Of a DNA stretch of 35,659 nt, positions 9,367 through 17,604 are shown piece after piece. Source of the stretch: Isosphaera sp. GTDB taxonomy: Bacteria > Planctomycetota > Planctomycetia > Gemmatales > Gemmataceae. Position 1 is the stretch's first letter, and each line of letters opens with the position of its first letter. A program made the position numbers and the translations under genes. The stretch lies in contig PNKH01000080.1 of NCBI GenBank assembly GCA_013822345.1, positions 1 through 35,659 of the forward strand, given 5' to 3'. The notes below the pieces were generated by a model. That model was given only the letters and a program-made list of their open reading frames with translations, had not been told where the DNA came from and made no database searches.

Positions 9367-9460
9367 GATTTCAGATTTCAGATTTGTGATTGACGATTTC
9401 AAGACACGCGGTCGGTGCAGTGTCTTGAAATCGTCAATCACAAATCTGAAATCTGAAATC
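9367..9460. repeat. AT-rich long inverted repeat C (41-bp arms, 12-nt loop)
   Basis: Arms 9367-9407 and 9420-9460 are perfect complements, containing GATTTCAGATTTCAGATTTG and TTGTGATTGACGATTTCAAG. At well under half GC this is strikingly poorer in GC than everything around it, which suggests a mobile palindromic element rather than a home-grown terminator. It fills the whole gap between the secreted protein and the TPR/YggX gene. Confidence 0.9.
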
Positions 9461-9478
9461 ATCCCCGGAGCACGCACC

Positions 9479-10114
9479 ATGACCCCCGCCGACCGCGCCG
9501 AGCAGATCACCCGGTACCAGAACATGGTCGCCGGCGACCCGGACGACGACCTCGCCCACTTCCGCCTCGGCCAGGCCTTGATGGAGGACGGCCGGCACGC
9601 CGAGGCGGCCCGGGCGTTCGAGCGCACCCTCGAGCTCAGCCCGTCCTTCTCCCGCGTCTACCAGTTCCTCGGCGAGTGCCTCGTCAAGGACGGGCACACG
9701 GACAAGGCGGTCGAGGTGCTGACGAGGGGGTGGCGGACGGCCGACGAGCGCGGCGACCGGCTGCCGCGCGACGCGATGGCCAAGCTCCTCACCGGGCTCG
9801 GGGCGCCGGTCCCGGCGCCGGCCGCGCCGAAGGCGGAGGAGGACGCCGGCCCCGGGACCGGGTTCCGGTGCCAGCGGCCGGGGTGCCCGGAAGGGAAGCG
9901 GGCCCGGCAGCTGCCGGCCGCCCCGCTCCAGGACGCGATCGGCGAGCGGATCCACCGCGACATCTGCGCCGCCTGCTGGACGGCGTGGGTGAAGGACCAG
10001 AGCGTGAAGGTGATCAACGAGCTGCGGCTCGACCTCAGCTCCGAGTTCCACCAGAACGAGTACGACAAGCACATGCGCGAGTTCATGGGGTTCGAGGACG
10101 ACGCCCACGGGTGA
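9479..10114 (+). CDS. TPR protein fused to a Fe(II)-trafficking (YggX-like) domain
   Basis: Residues about 25-95 form two to three tetratricopeptide units (HFRLGQALMEDGRHAEAARAFERTLELSPS split over helices, then YQFLGECLVKDGHTDKAVEVL). After a Pro/Ala linker at 108-125, residues about 130-205 match the YggX fold: GERIHRDICAACWTAWVKDQ, then KVINELRLDLSS and DKHMREFMGF, paralleling E. coli YggX 'RIYNEIS..AW..W...Q...INE..L'. YggX has been linked to iron handling and protection of Fe-S clusters from oxidants. Here four Cys occur (C131, C136 and the CxxC C163/C166), more than in E. coli YggX. The total of 211 residues is far above the usual 90 because of the TPR part. The PSP1-like gene starts seven bases after the stop. 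Confidence 0.85.
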   Translation: MTPADRAEQITRYQNMVAGDPDDDLAHFRLGQALMEDGRHAEAARAFERTLELSPSFSRVYQFLGECLVKDGHTDKAVEVLTRGWRTADERGDRLPRDAMAKLLTGLGAPVPAPAAPKAEEDAGPGTGFRCQRPGCPEGKRARQLPAAPLQDAIGERIHRDICAACWTAWVKDQSVKVINELRLDLSSEFHQNEYDKHMREFMGFEDDAHG

Positions 10115-10121
10115 CCGGCCG

Positions 10122-10733
10122 ATGGCCCCCGCACTGCTGATCCGGTACGGCCGGCCCGGGTTCGTCGGCCGGTTCGCGTCCGCCGTCCCCGCCGCCCGCG
10201 GGGAGCGGGTGGTCGTCCGCGGCCCGCGCGGGGACGAACTCGGCGAGGTGCTGCTCCCGCTCGACGGGGCCGGCCCGGACGGCACCGTCCTCCGGGCCGC
10301 GACCCCCGCCGACGACGCCGCGGCCGCCCGCCTCGACGCCGCCGCCCAGCAGGTGCTCGCGGCGGCCGGGGAGGGCGCCGCCGCGCTCGGCCTGCCGCTC
10401 GCGTTCGTGGACGCGGAAGCCACCCTGGACGGGGTGGCGGTCCTGCACGCCCTGCCGTGGGACGGCTGCGACGCCACCCCGCTGCTCGACGACCTCGCCG
10501 CCCGGTCCGGCCTGGCCGTCCGCCTCCTCGACCTGTCCCGGTCCGCCGGCGAGGCGCCCGACCCCGGGTGCGGCAAGCCCGGGTGCGGGACCGGCGGCGG
10601 GTGCTCGACCGGCGGGTGCTCGACCGGCTCCTGCTCGCGCGGGTCGGCGTCGGCCGACGAGCTGACCGCCCACTTCGCCGACCTCCGCTGCCGGATGGAG
10701 GCCGCCGGCATGGTCCGGACCCCGCTGAACTGA
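10122..10733 (+). CDS. PSP1 C-terminal-domain-like protein with a Cys-Gly tail
   Basis: Residues 5-140 follow the PSP1 domain order: [36 protein letters not shown], a helical stretch, then [20 protein letters not shown] and [22 protein letters not shown]1 (YaaT-like) proteins are poorly understood cytoplasmic factors tied to sporulation, competence and RNase Y complexes in Firmicutes. In place of the usual CGR-LCC ending, residues 150-171 carry five Cys in near-regular spacing (C150, C155, C161, C166, C171) within Gly-rich repeats, which looks like a metal- or cluster-binding loop. It is coupled to the YggX fusion (7-nt gap), hinting at an iron link. The start ATG at 10122 is the only sensible one. 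A 23-bp palindrome follows the stop. Confidence 0.75.
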   Translation: MAPALLIRYGRPGFVGRFASAVPAARGERVVVRGPRGDELGEVLLPLDGAGPDGTVLRAATPADDAAAARLDAAAQQVLAAAGEGAAALGLPLAFVDAEATLDGVAVLHALPWDGCDATPLLDDLAARSGLAVRLLDLSRSAGEAPDPGCGKPGCGTGGGCSTGGCSTGSCSRGSASADELTAHFADLRCRMEAAGMVRTPLN

Positions 10734-10734
10734 T

Positions 10735-10783
10735 CGCCGCTCGCGGCGTTGCGGGCGGCGCGCCCGCAACGCCGCGAGCGGCG
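10735..10783. repeat. Inverted repeat D (23-bp arms, 3-nt loop)
   Basis: Arms 10735-10757 and 10761-10783 are perfect (CGCCGCTCGCGGCGTTGCGG and complement). It begins two bases after the PSP1-like stop and would make a very stable RNA hairpin, so it probably serves as a terminator as well as being a dispersed element. Confidence 0.85.
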
Positions 10784-10869
10784 GCCCCACCCGCCCCCCG
10801 GGTCCGTACAATCCCCCGACGCCCGTCCCGCCGCCGGCCGGCCGGCCGGCACCAACCCAGGAGGTCCCC

Positions 10870-11451
10870 ATGCTGTCGGTCAAGGTGGTCGCGCTGTGCC
10901 TCGTCGCCCTCGGGATGGTCGCCGCCGGCGGCGCCCGGGCCGCCAACCCGGTGGTGGTGATGGAGACCAGCCTCGGGACGGTCAAGATCGAGCTGTTCGA
11001 GGACAAGGCCCCGGTCACCGTCAAGAACTTCCTCGGGTACGTCGAGGACAAGCACTACGACGGGCTCATCTTCCACCGGGTGATCAAGGACTTCATGGTC
11101 CAGGGCGGCGGGTTCGAGCCGGGGATGAAGCAGAAGAAGACCAAGGACCCGATCAAGAACGAGGCGGACAACGGGCTGACCAACCAGCGGGGCACGATCG
11201 CCATGGCCCGCACCCGGGTCGCCGACAGCGCCACCAGCCAGTTCTTCATCAACGTGGTCGACAACAAGATGCTCGACCGGGCGAACACCGCCGACAAGGT
11301 CGGGTACTGCGTGTTCGGCCGGGTGGTCGAGGGGATGGACGTGGTCGACAAGATCCGGGCGGTCAAGACCGGGGAGAAGGAGGGGTTCGACGACGTCCCG
11401 GTCGAGGACGTGGTGATCAAGTCGGTCCGCCTGGCGAAGGCGGGGAAGTGA
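10870..11451 (+). CDS. Periplasmic cyclophilin-type peptidyl-prolyl cis-trans isomerase
   Basis: A 193-residue protein with a signal peptide ([21 protein letters not shown], likely cleavage after GARA at 24). The cyclophilin core follows: [34 protein letters not shown] with the catalytic Arg, [12 protein letters not shown] and SQFFINV. These are the PpiA/PpiB hallmark motifs and imply proline isomerisation of folding proteins outside the cytoplasm. AGGAGG lies about five to ten bases before the ATG at 10870, fixing the start. It stands between palindromes D and E, so it is probably transcribed alone. Confidence 0.93.
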   Translation: MLSVKVVALCLVALGMVAAGGARAANPVVVMETSLGTVKIELFEDKAPVTVKNFLGYVEDKHYDGLIFHRVIKDFMVQGGGFEPGMKQKKTKDPIKNEADNGLTNQRGTIAMARTRVADSATSQFFINVVDNKMLDRANTADKVGYCVFGRVVEGMDVVDKIRAVKTGEKEGFDDVPVEDVVIKSVRLAKAGK

Positions 11452-11459
11452 CCGGCCCT

Positions 11460-11524
11460 GGCGAGCCGGGGGCGTGAGCGACCGGAGGGTGTCGCCCTCC
11501 GGTCGCTCACGCCCCCGGCTCGCC
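11460..11524. repeat. Inverted repeat E (30-bp arms, 5-nt loop), same family as repeat F
   Basis: Arms 11460-11489 and 11495-11524 are perfect and contain GAGCCGGGGGCGTGAGCGAC. It fills the gap between the convergent cyclophilin and clpS genes, ending four bases before the clpS stop, and so can serve as a two-way terminator. The core differs by one base from the repeat at 17605-17680. Confidence 0.9.
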
Positions 11525-11527
11525 GTG

Positions 11528-11854
11528 TCACTCGGCCGCCTCCAGCTCGGCGGTCATCGCCCCCTTGCACCGCGGGATCCGCGGGTCCGGGCCGTACGCG
11601 TGGATCTGGTCCCGCTTCAGCTCGGCCCGCTCCAGGCTGGTGGTGCAGACGACCGCCCGGCCGGTCTGATCCACCTGCCGGGCCAGCTCGAACCCCTTCT
11701 CCACCGGGTGCCCGAACAGGGCCAGCAGCATCTCGATCACGTACTCGTAGGTGTGGTCGTCGTCGTTCAGCAGGACGACGTGGTACGGCGGCTGCCGCCG
11801 GGTCCGCTGCTCCGGCTCGACGTCCGTGTCCGGCAGCGTGGTGGTTCCGCTCAT
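11528..11854 (-). CDS. clpS: ATP-dependent Clp protease adaptor ClpS
   Basis: A 108-residue protein with the ClpS core YHVVLLNDDDHTYEYVIEML, then LFGHPVEKGFELARQVDQ and AVVCTTSLERAELKRDQIHAYGPD in order. ClpS binds N-degron substrates and hands them to ClpAP/ClpCP. The NDD motif of the N-degron pocket is kept. The pocket His of E. coli ClpS (VHYQGK) aligns with Asp here (VDQTGR), and the Met gate is replaced by Tyr, so residue preference may differ from E. coli. No clpA gene is in view. It is downstream of the FHA-GAF-phosphatase gene on the same strand with a 64-nt gap. Confidence 0.9.
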   Translation of the reverse strand: MSGTTTLPDTDVEPEQRTRRQPPYHVVLLNDDDHTYEYVIEMLLALFGHPVEKGFELARQVDQTGRAVVCTTSLERAELKRDQIHAYGPDPRIPRCKGAMTAELEAAE

Positions 11855-11918
11855 GCGGGTGACCTCGGTGGGGTCCGCGGGGGGCGGGGGGTGTTGTACG
11901 ACCCGCCCGGCCGGGCCG

Positions 11919-13688
11919 TCACGGGATGTCGGTCAGGGTGGGGCGGACGGCGGACCCGGTGGCCGGGCCGTGCCCCGGCTCCAGCCGGCCGAAGCAGACG
12001 ACCGCGATGTCGTCGAACTGGGCCCGGCCGGCGGCGTGCCGGCGGATGTCCGCGACCAGGGCCTCCCCGACCCGCTTCGGGCGGGCGTCGCCCAGGGCCA
12101 CCGCGTCCCCCGGGCTGAGGCACCGCTCCACCCGGTCGAGGCCGTACAGCTTCCCGCCCGGGTCCTGCCCGTCGGTCACCCCGTCGGTGAACACCGTCAC
12201 GAAGTCGCACGGGTCCAGGGCGAAGGTGGACGCGACGTACCGGTATCCCGGCTCGATCCCCAGCGGCGGGCCGGTGTCGTCGTCGTGGGCGACCTCGGCC
12301 AGGAGCCCCTTGGCCGCCCGGTACACCTTCGGGATCGGGTGCCCGGCGTTCACCACCGCCACCCGGTGGGCGGCCGGGTCCAGGACCATCACCACCAGGG
12401 TGACGAACCGGTCCTGCAGCCCGCCCCGGATCATCTGGTCGTTCAGCAGGCCGACCGCCCGGGCCGGGTCCGGCTCGGTCACCAGGCTGAACTTCACCTC
12501 GCTGCTCAGCTTGGCCACCAGCAGGGCGGCCGGGACCCCCTTGCCGGCCACGTCCCCGAGGACGACGGCGGTCCGCCCGCCGGGGAGGGGGACGAAGTCG
12601 TAGTAGTCCCCGCCGACCGTCTGGGCCGGGCTGTAGTGGGCGAAGAACTCGTACCCGTCGACCGCCGGCAGGGTCTGCGGGAGGAACCCGAGCTGGACCT
12701 GCCGGGCCAGCTCGATCTCCTTCTGCTCCTTCTCCCGGGCCAGGGCCGCCTCGTGCAGCCGGGCCTTCTCGACCGCCACCCCGGCGAGGTTGGCGACGAT
12801 CGCCAGCAGGCTCAGGTCGTCGGCCCCGAACCGCCGGGTCCGGTCCTGGGTGTCGACCTGGATCACCCCGAGCGGCTGGCCGCCGGCGTCGGCCAGCGGG
12901 ACGCACATGACCGACCGGATCTTGAACTCGGCGATCGACGCGGCCGGGCCGAGGTTGGTGTCCCCGGCCGCGTCCTCGCTCAGGAACGCCTGCATCGACT
13001 TCAGCACCTGGCGGACGATGGTCCGGCTGAACCGGGTGTCCTCCATCCCGGCCCGGCGGCTCTTGACCACCCGCGGGACCGGCCGGCCGGCGTCGTCCAG
13101 GCCGAGGACGAAGCACCGGTCGGCCTGCTTGAACGTCCCGAGGAGGGTGTCGGCGATCTGCCCGAGGAGGGGGTCCAGGTCGAGGGTGCGGGACAGCCCG
13201 GTGCTGATGTCCAACAGGGCCCGCAGGCGGTCCGCCGGGGCCACCTTGAGGAGGTCCCCGGGGTCCCCGGCCAGGGTCGCCTCGACCGTGGTCATCGCCC
13301 CGTCGTCTTCCTCCTCCGGCTGCGGCACCTCTTTGCGCATCCAGGACGGGAGGCGGCCCGGCCGCTGCACCCGCTCGTCCCGGAACTGGAACAGGAAGTC
13401 GCAGATCTTGATCCGGTCGTCCGGCTTCAGGGCGAGCGGGCCGGTCACCTCCTTCGAGTTGACGAACGTGTGGTTCCGGCTGCGGTTCCCCTTCCCGTCC
13501 CCGTCCTCGATGTAGAACTGGCCCTTCTCGGCGGTGATCCGGGCGTGCTCCCGGCTGACCGCGTGGTGCGGGATGACGATCTGGCACCGCTCGGCGTCCC
13601 GCCCGATGGTCTGGGCGTCCCCGGTCAGGGGGATGGTGCGGGCGGTGGGCACCCCGTCCGGAGACTTCAGCAGGATGAGCGACGGCAT
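11919..13688 (-). CDS. FHA-GAF-PP2C (SpoIIE/RsbU-type) serine phosphatase
   Basis: A 589-residue cytoplasmic signalling protein. The FHA domain lies at about 1-105 (IGRDAERCQIVIPHHAVSREH, with the GR and S-x-x-H phosphothreonine-binding residues). A GAF sensor domain covers about 150-320 (LLDISTGLSRTLDLDPLL, SVMCVPLADAGGQPLGVIQVD). The PP2C-type phosphatase covers about 340-575, with metal-binding acidic motifs GGDYYDFVPL, LGDVAGKGVPAALL and FTDGVTDGQD. RsbU/SpoIIE relatives dephosphorylate anti-anti-sigma factors to control sigma factors, but no STAS-domain partner is in the window. FHA suggests recruitment to a phosphorylated partner, perhaps via the Ser/Thr kinases that planctomycetes have in number. 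No membrane segment is seen. The start at 13688 (MPSLILLKSPDG) fits the FHA boundary. Confidence 0.92.
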   Translation of the reverse strand: MPSLILLKSPDGVPTARTIPLTGDAQTIGRDAERCQIVIPHHAVSREHARITAEKGQFYIEDGDGKGNRSRNHTFVNSKEVTGPLALKPDDRIKICDFLFQFRDERVQRPGRLPSWMRKEVPQPEEEDDGAMTTVEATLAGDPGDLLKVAPADRLRALLDISTGLSRTLDLDPLLGQIADTLLGTFKQADRCFVLGLDDAGRPVPRVVKSRRAGMEDTRFSRTIVRQVLKSMQAFLSEDAAGDTNLGPAASIAEFKIRSVMCVPLADAGGQPLGVIQVDTQDRTRRFGADDLSLLAIVANLAGVAVEKARLHEAALAREKEQKEIELARQVQLGFLPQTLPAVDGYEFFAHYSPAQTVGGDYYDFVPLPGGRTAVVLGDVAGKGVPAALLVAKLSSEVKFSLVTEPDPARAVGLLNDQMIRGGLQDRFVTLVVMVLDPAAHRVAVVNAGHPIPKVYRAAKGLLAEVAHDDDTGPPLGIEPGYRYVASTFALDPCDFVTVFTDGVTDGQDPGGKLYGLDRVERCLSPGDAVALGDARPKRVGEALVADIRRHAAGRAQFDDIAVVCFGRLEPGHGPATGSAVRPTLTDIP

Positions 13689-13884
13689 GGCGTGTCGGGG
13701 CGGGGTGAAGCGAGCGGTCCGACGCCCGGACGGGCGGGCCGAAATTCCTACCGGATGTTACCGCCGACCGCCCGGGAACGCAAGGAACCGGGCCGGCCCG
13801 GCGCGGCATTCCCGGGCGGGGTGTAGAATTCCCCACGCCGGGCGCCCGCCCGCGCGCCCACGACTCGCAGCGTAAGGGGACGTG

Positions 13885-13977
13885 ATGCGGAAAAATCCGG
13901 CCGGGGAGAAGGCGGGGCCGACGGTCGCCGGGGTTCTCGGGGTCGGGCTGGACGGGGGGACGGGCACCGCCGGGTGA
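13885..13977 (+). CDS. Possible 30-residue leader-type ORF before a small helical protein
   Basis: ATG at 13885 opens MRKNPAGEKAGPTVAGVLG and runs Gly/Ala/Thr-rich to a TGA at 13975-13977 that overlaps the GTG start of the next ORF. AGGGGA upstream at 13876 is a modest ribosome binding site. Composition is low in complexity and no family is recognised. Its main support is the tight start/stop overlap with the next frame; it could equally be the untranslated leader. Confidence 0.3.
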   Translation: MRKNPAGEKAGPTVAGVLGVGLDGGTGTAG

Positions 13978-14153
13978 CCCGGACGGCCGAGATGCTGCTG
14001 GTCGGCGGGTCGGCCGAGACGCACGAGCGGATGCAGGAGACGGCGGTCCGGTTCGGGGAGGCCCTAGCCAGGACCGGCAAGCGGCTGGAGGACACCCCGG
14101 TCCGGGAGGCAGTCGAGCTGCTCCGGGAGGCGGCCGAGAAGGCCGGAGGGTGA
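13974..14153 (+). CDS. Small helical hypothetical protein (59 aa)
   Basis: GTG at 13974 opens a 59-residue frame: (M)TRTAEMLLVGGSAETHERM, then QETAVRFGEALARTGKRLED and TPVREAVELLREAAEKAGG. The heptad-like spacing of Leu/Ala/Val and the many charged residues suggest two amphipathic helices. Third-codon positions are strongly G/C, as in real genes here. It lies between the divergent phosphatase gene (minus) and the ECF sigma gene (plus), 75 nt before the latter. Function is unknown. Confidence 0.45.
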   Translation: MTRTAEMLLVGGSAETHERMQETAVRFGEALARTGKRLEDTPVREAVELLREAAEKAGG

Positions 14154-14228
14154 CGGCCAATCCCCGCGGCCGGCGGGCGAACTATCCTTGGGACTGAAAC
14201 CCCCGTGCCGCCGCCCGGGTATCCGGGT

Positions 14229-14816
14229 ATGAGGGCCGTCGTGACCGCCGACGCCGCGCTCGTCCGCCGCTGCCTCGCCGGGGACCCGGCCGCCTGCCGG
14301 GAGCTGGTCGGGCGGTTCACCCCGGACGTGTTCGCCGTCTGCCGCCGACTCCTAGCCGACGCCCACGACGCCGAGGACGTGACCCAGGAGGTGTTCCTCC
14401 GGGTGTTCCGCAGCCTCGGCCGGTGGGACGACTCGCGGCCGCTCCGCCCGTGGGTGGTCGGGATCGCGGTGAACCGGTGCCGGACCTGGGTCGGCCGCCG
14501 GGCCCGCCGGCCGGAACTCGCCGACTACCTGCACGAGACCCCGGACCGCCGCCCGGCCGACGACTCGGCCGAGCTGCGGGCGGGCATCCGGGACGCGGTC
14601 GACGCCCTCCGGGCCGAGTACCGCGAGGTGTTCGTCTTGTTCCACGAGCACGGGCACGGGTACGACGAGATCGCCGCGGCCGTCGGCCGGCCGGTCGGGA
14701 CGGTCAAGACGTGGCTGCACCGGGCCCGGCTCGAGTTGCTGAACGCCCTCCGGGCCCGCGGCCTGGTTCCCGAGGAGTCCGCCGAAGTCCCGCCGTCCGG
14801 CGGGGACCGCCCATGA
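14229..14816 (+). CDS. ECF-type RNA polymerase sigma factor
   Basis: A 195-residue sigma-70 family protein with region 2 (ALVRRCLAGDPAACRELVGR, DAEDVTQEVFLRVFRSLGRWDD) and region 4 (DALRAEYREVFVLFHEHGHG, then YDEIAAAVGRPVGTVKTWLH). Only regions 2 and 4 are present, as in extracytoplasmic-function sigmas. The frame could begin at a GTG at 14205, but the ATG at 14229 (MRAVVTADAALV) better matches the usual length before region 2. The stop overlaps the next start (ATGA), so it is coupled to a membrane anti-sigma factor. The regulated genes are not evident. Confidence 0.92.
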   Translation: MRAVVTADAALVRRCLAGDPAACRELVGRFTPDVFAVCRRLLADAHDAEDVTQEVFLRVFRSLGRWDDSRPLRPWVVGIAVNRCRTWVGRRARRPELADYLHETPDRRPADDSAELRAGIRDAVDALRAEYREVFVLFHEHGHGYDEIAAAVGRPVGTVKTWLHRARLELLNALRARGLVPEESAEVPPSGGDRP

Positions 14817-15514
14817 CCCGCCCCACCCCCACCGACGACCCGCTCCCCCCCGCCTGCCGGGCCACCGCCGACCGCTTGAACCGCGTCCTCGACGGGGAGT
14901 GGGAGGCCGCGTCCCTCGACGCCGACCGGCACCCGGCGGGGTGCGCCGCCTGCCGCGAGCGGGTCGCCGCCGCCCGGCTGGTGCTGTCCGTCCTCGCCCA
15001 GCCGGAACCGGTCGCGGCCCCGCCGGGGCTGACCGACCGGATCGTGTCGGCCGTGCGGGCCGACCGCCGGGCCCAGGCGCGTCGCCGGGTGCTGGCGTTC
15101 GCCGGCGGGCTGGCGGCCGCCGCGGCCGTGGCGCTGGCGGCGTGGCTCGGGCGGCCGGCCGACGCCCCGCAGCCCCGGGCGCCGGACGTGGCCGCCGGCG
15201 TGCCGCCGGCCGTCGCCCCGGAGCCGCGGGCGGTCCCGGTCCGGATCGGCGAGGGGCTGTCGAAGTTCGGCCAGGCCCTGCGCGACACCCCGATCGGGAT
15301 CGCCGACGCGTCGGCCGCGCCGCGGGTGCTCGCCACCCTGACCGACGCCCTGACCCGCCGGCTGGACCCAGCCGAGGAGCCGACCGGGACGACGCTGGCC
15401 GACCTGCCGGACGCCGCCCGGGCCGGGCTGGAGCCGGTGACCGGGACCGCCCAGAAGGCGTTCGCCCGGCTCTTGCGGGACGTCGGCGGGGTGAGCCCGA
15501 AACCGAAGTCGTAA
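14813..15514 (+). CDS. Membrane-anchored zinc-type anti-sigma factor
   Basis: A 233-residue partner of the preceding sigma factor. The N-terminal part carries the ZAS-like motif H-x3-C-x2-C (H40, C44, C47; RHPAGCAACRERV), which usually binds zinc and grips the sigma factor. One membrane span follows at about 93-112 (VLAFAGGLAAAAAVALAAWL). Beyond it lies a Pro/Ala-rich stretch and a C-terminal domain (KFGQALRDTPIGIADAS, FARLLRDVGGVSP) that would be outside the membrane. The 4-nt overlap with the sigma gene fits the usual sigma/anti-sigma operon. The inducing signal is unknown. Confidence 0.8.
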   Translation: MTRPTPTDDPLPPACRATADRLNRVLDGEWEAASLDADRHPAGCAACRERVAAARLVLSVLAQPEPVAAPPGLTDRIVSAVRADRRAQARRRVLAFAGGLAAAAAVALAAWLGRPADAPQPRAPDVAAGVPPAVAPEPRAVPVRIGEGLSKFGQALRDTPIGIADASAAPRVLATLTDALTRRLDPAEEPTGTTLADLPDAARAGLEPVTGTAQKAFARLLRDVGGVSPKPKS

Positions 15515-15873
15515 GTGGTTGCGAGGGGTGGCGTGGTCGGGTAAACGTGTGCGTGGCGTCCCCTCACCTGGCCCGGCGAAGCGCCGGGCCGACCTCTCCC
15601 CAGCGGGGAGAGGTGGGGCTACAGCGGCCCCTCTTCAGGTCACCGACCCGGGGTCGCTGTGGAGGCGGCCGGTGTCTTCACCTCTCCCCGCTGGGGAGAG
15701 GTCGCCGGCGCCTCGCCGGCGGGTGAGGGGCACCACCTGCGGAGAAGACCGGCGTCCGACCCCGATCCGACGCGCCGCCCCGACTCTCATCGTTTTCTCG
15801 CTGCGTTCCCGCGCTGGTTGCGTTGGAATGTCATGACCGCCGCGCCGACCCGCCTTCATCCGGAACGTCCGCC
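15515..15873. other. Intergenic stretch dominated by a compound palindrome
   Basis: No gene is supported here. Most of it is inverted repeat I (15560-15730). The final 140 bases before the next start show no ribosome binding site of note; open frames crossing it are chance products of the repeat and of high GC. Confidence 0.6.
15560..15730. repeat. Compound inverted repeat I (171 bp)
   Basis: The outer arms CCCCTCACC/GGTGAGGGG (15560-15568, 15722-15730) flank inner 25-bp arms at 15591-15615 and 15679-15703 (GACCTCTCCCCAGCGGGGAG and complement). Each inner arm is itself a near-palindrome, so several folds are possible. Small hairpins (GGCCCGGCG/CGCCGGGCC; GCCGGCG/CGCCGGC) fill the space between outer and inner arms. 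The overall plan is that of a miniature palindromic element. Confidence 0.85.
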
Positions 15874-17598
15874 GTGACCCGCCGCCTCGCCCTCGCCGCC
15901 GCCCTGCTCGCCGCCCCGCCGGCCCTCGCCGCCCCGCGCGACGAACTCCTCCGCGTCGCCCCGCCGGACGCCGCCCTCGTCCTCGTCGTCCAGAACGCCC
16001 GCGACCACGCCAGGGCCGTCGCCGCCTCCCCGTTCGCCAAGTGGCTCCCGACCACCCGCCTCGGCAAGCGGGTCCTCGAGTCCGACGAGTGGAAGCAGGT
16101 CGGCGAGGTGACCGCCGTCCTGGCCGCGCTGGGCACCACCCCGCAGGCGGTCCTCGACGACCTGCTCGGGGACGCGGTCGCGTTCGCCTACTCCCCCGCC
16201 CCGCCCGGCGCCCGGCCCGAGGACGAGCGGGCGGTCGTCCTCGTCCGCCCGCGCCGCCCGGACGCCCTGGCCAAGGTCGTCGACAAGCTGAACGAGGTGC
16301 AGACCGCGAGCGGCGAGGTGAAGGCGGTCGTCAAGCACGCCCACGCCGGGGCCGAGTTCTTCGAGCGGCAGGCCGGCGGCAACGGCGACACCCCGGAGTT
16401 CTACTGCTTCCGCGGCGGCGTCTTCGCCTTCTCCTCGTCCCGCGCCGACATCACCGCCGTCATCGACCGGGACAAGGCGGCCGCGCCGGCGGCCGACCGG
16501 GAGCCGGACCTGGTCGCCCGGATGCGGAAGCTCGGGGTCGCCGACGCGGCCGCGGTGCTCCTGGTCAACCCCCGCCCGCTGGACGCCGAGGTGCGGGCCA
16601 AGGCGGCCGCCGCGAAGCCCGCCGAGAAGCGGTTCCTCGCCCGGTTCGCCGAGGTCTGGGCCGCCCTGGAGGCGGCGGCCGTGGCCGTCGACCTCGGGGC
16701 CGACGTGGAGTTGTCGCTGGCCGTCCGGTTCCACCCGGACAAGGCGCCGGCCGACCTGAAGCGGTGGCTGGTCGGGCCGGTCGCCGGCAACCCCGCGATC
16801 CGCCTGGTGCCGGCCGACGCCCTGTTCGGGTTCGCCGGGCACGCCACCGCGACCGACCTGATCGACCTCGTCACGTCGCTCGCCCCGACCCCGCCGGGCA
16901 AGCCGGGGGTGCGGGAGTGGGTGGACGGGGTGGTCGGCCCGGTGGTCGGGCGGGACCGGCTGCCGCTGGTGCTCGGGTCGCTCGGGCCGAACTGGGCGGC
17001 GTGGGCCGAGCCGCCGGGGCCGGGCGGGGTGCTGCCGACGCCGGTCCTGGCGGTCGAGGTCGGCGGGGCCGGGGCGGACCGGCAGAAGGCCGAGCGGGCG
17101 CTGGTGCAGGCGGTCGGGTTCGGGTTCCAGACGGTCCGGGTGGCGTACAACGCGAAGCACCCCGACCAGGTCGAGCTGCGGGAGGAGAAGGACCCGGCGA
17201 CCGGGCTGGTGGTCACCTCGCTGGTGAACGACAAGGGGTTCCCGCCGGGGTTCCGGCCGTCGTTCGCCCTGACCCACGGGCACCTCGTCGTGGCCGGCAG
17301 CCCGGACGCGGTCCGGCGGTTCAAGCCGCCGGCGGCGGGCGCGGCGCCGGAGAAGGGGAAGGTGACGCTGGCCCGGCTGTCCGGCGTGCGGACGCGGGAG
17401 TACCTGGACGCCCACGGGGCGGAGCTGGCGAAGTTCCTGGCCGGCGTCGGGGCCGGGGACGAGAAGGCGGTCCGCGACGGGCTGGCGGACCTGGCCGCGG
17501 TGCTGGAGTTGGTGGAGTCGGCCGAGCTGACCGCGGCCGACATCGAGCACGGTGTCCGGCTCGGGCTGCGGGTCAAGCCGGCGAAGCCGCTGAAGTGA
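15874..17598 (+). CDS. Large secreted protein of unknown function (574 aa)
   Basis: GTG at 15874 gives (M)TRRLALAAALLAAPPALA, a signal peptide; frames upstream of it cross the palindrome and lack homology. The mature protein begins APRDELLRVAPPDAALVLVVQN, and its pattern (APPDA-x-LV-x-VQN, later RPDALAKVVDKLNE, FRGGVFAFSSSRADI, LVVAGSPDAVRRF) resembles the loosely defined planctomycete secreted proteins of the DUF3352 type, which score single objects by repeated alpha-beta units. That comparison is tentative. No catalytic motif is seen. It converges on the feo operon, with repeat F between them. Confidence 0.82.
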   Translation: MTRRLALAAALLAAPPALAAPRDELLRVAPPDAALVLVVQNARDHARAVAASPFAKWLPTTRLGKRVLESDEWKQVGEVTAVLAALGTTPQAVLDDLLGDAVAFAYSPAPPGARPEDERAVVLVRPRRPDALAKVVDKLNEVQTASGEVKAVVKHAHAGAEFFERQAGGNGDTPEFYCFRGGVFAFSSSRADITAVIDRDKAAAPAADREPDLVARMRKLGVADAAAVLLVNPRPLDAEVRAKAAAAKPAEKRFLARFAEVWAALEAAAVAVDLGADVELSLAVRFHPDKAPADLKRWLVGPVAGNPAIRLVPADALFGFAGHATATDLIDLVTSLAPTPPGKPGVREWVDGVVGPVVGRDRLPLVLGSLGPNWAAWAEPPGPGGVLPTPVLAVEVGGAGADRQKAERALVQAVGFGFQTVRVAYNAKHPDQVELREEKDPATGLVVTSLVNDKGFPPGFRPSFALTHGHLVVAGSPDAVRRFKPPAAGAAPEKGKVTLARLSGVRTREYLDAHGAELAKFLAGVGAGDEKAVRDGLADLAAVLELVESAELTAADIEHGVRLGLRVKPAKPLK

Positions 17599-17604
17599 AC
17601 CGGT

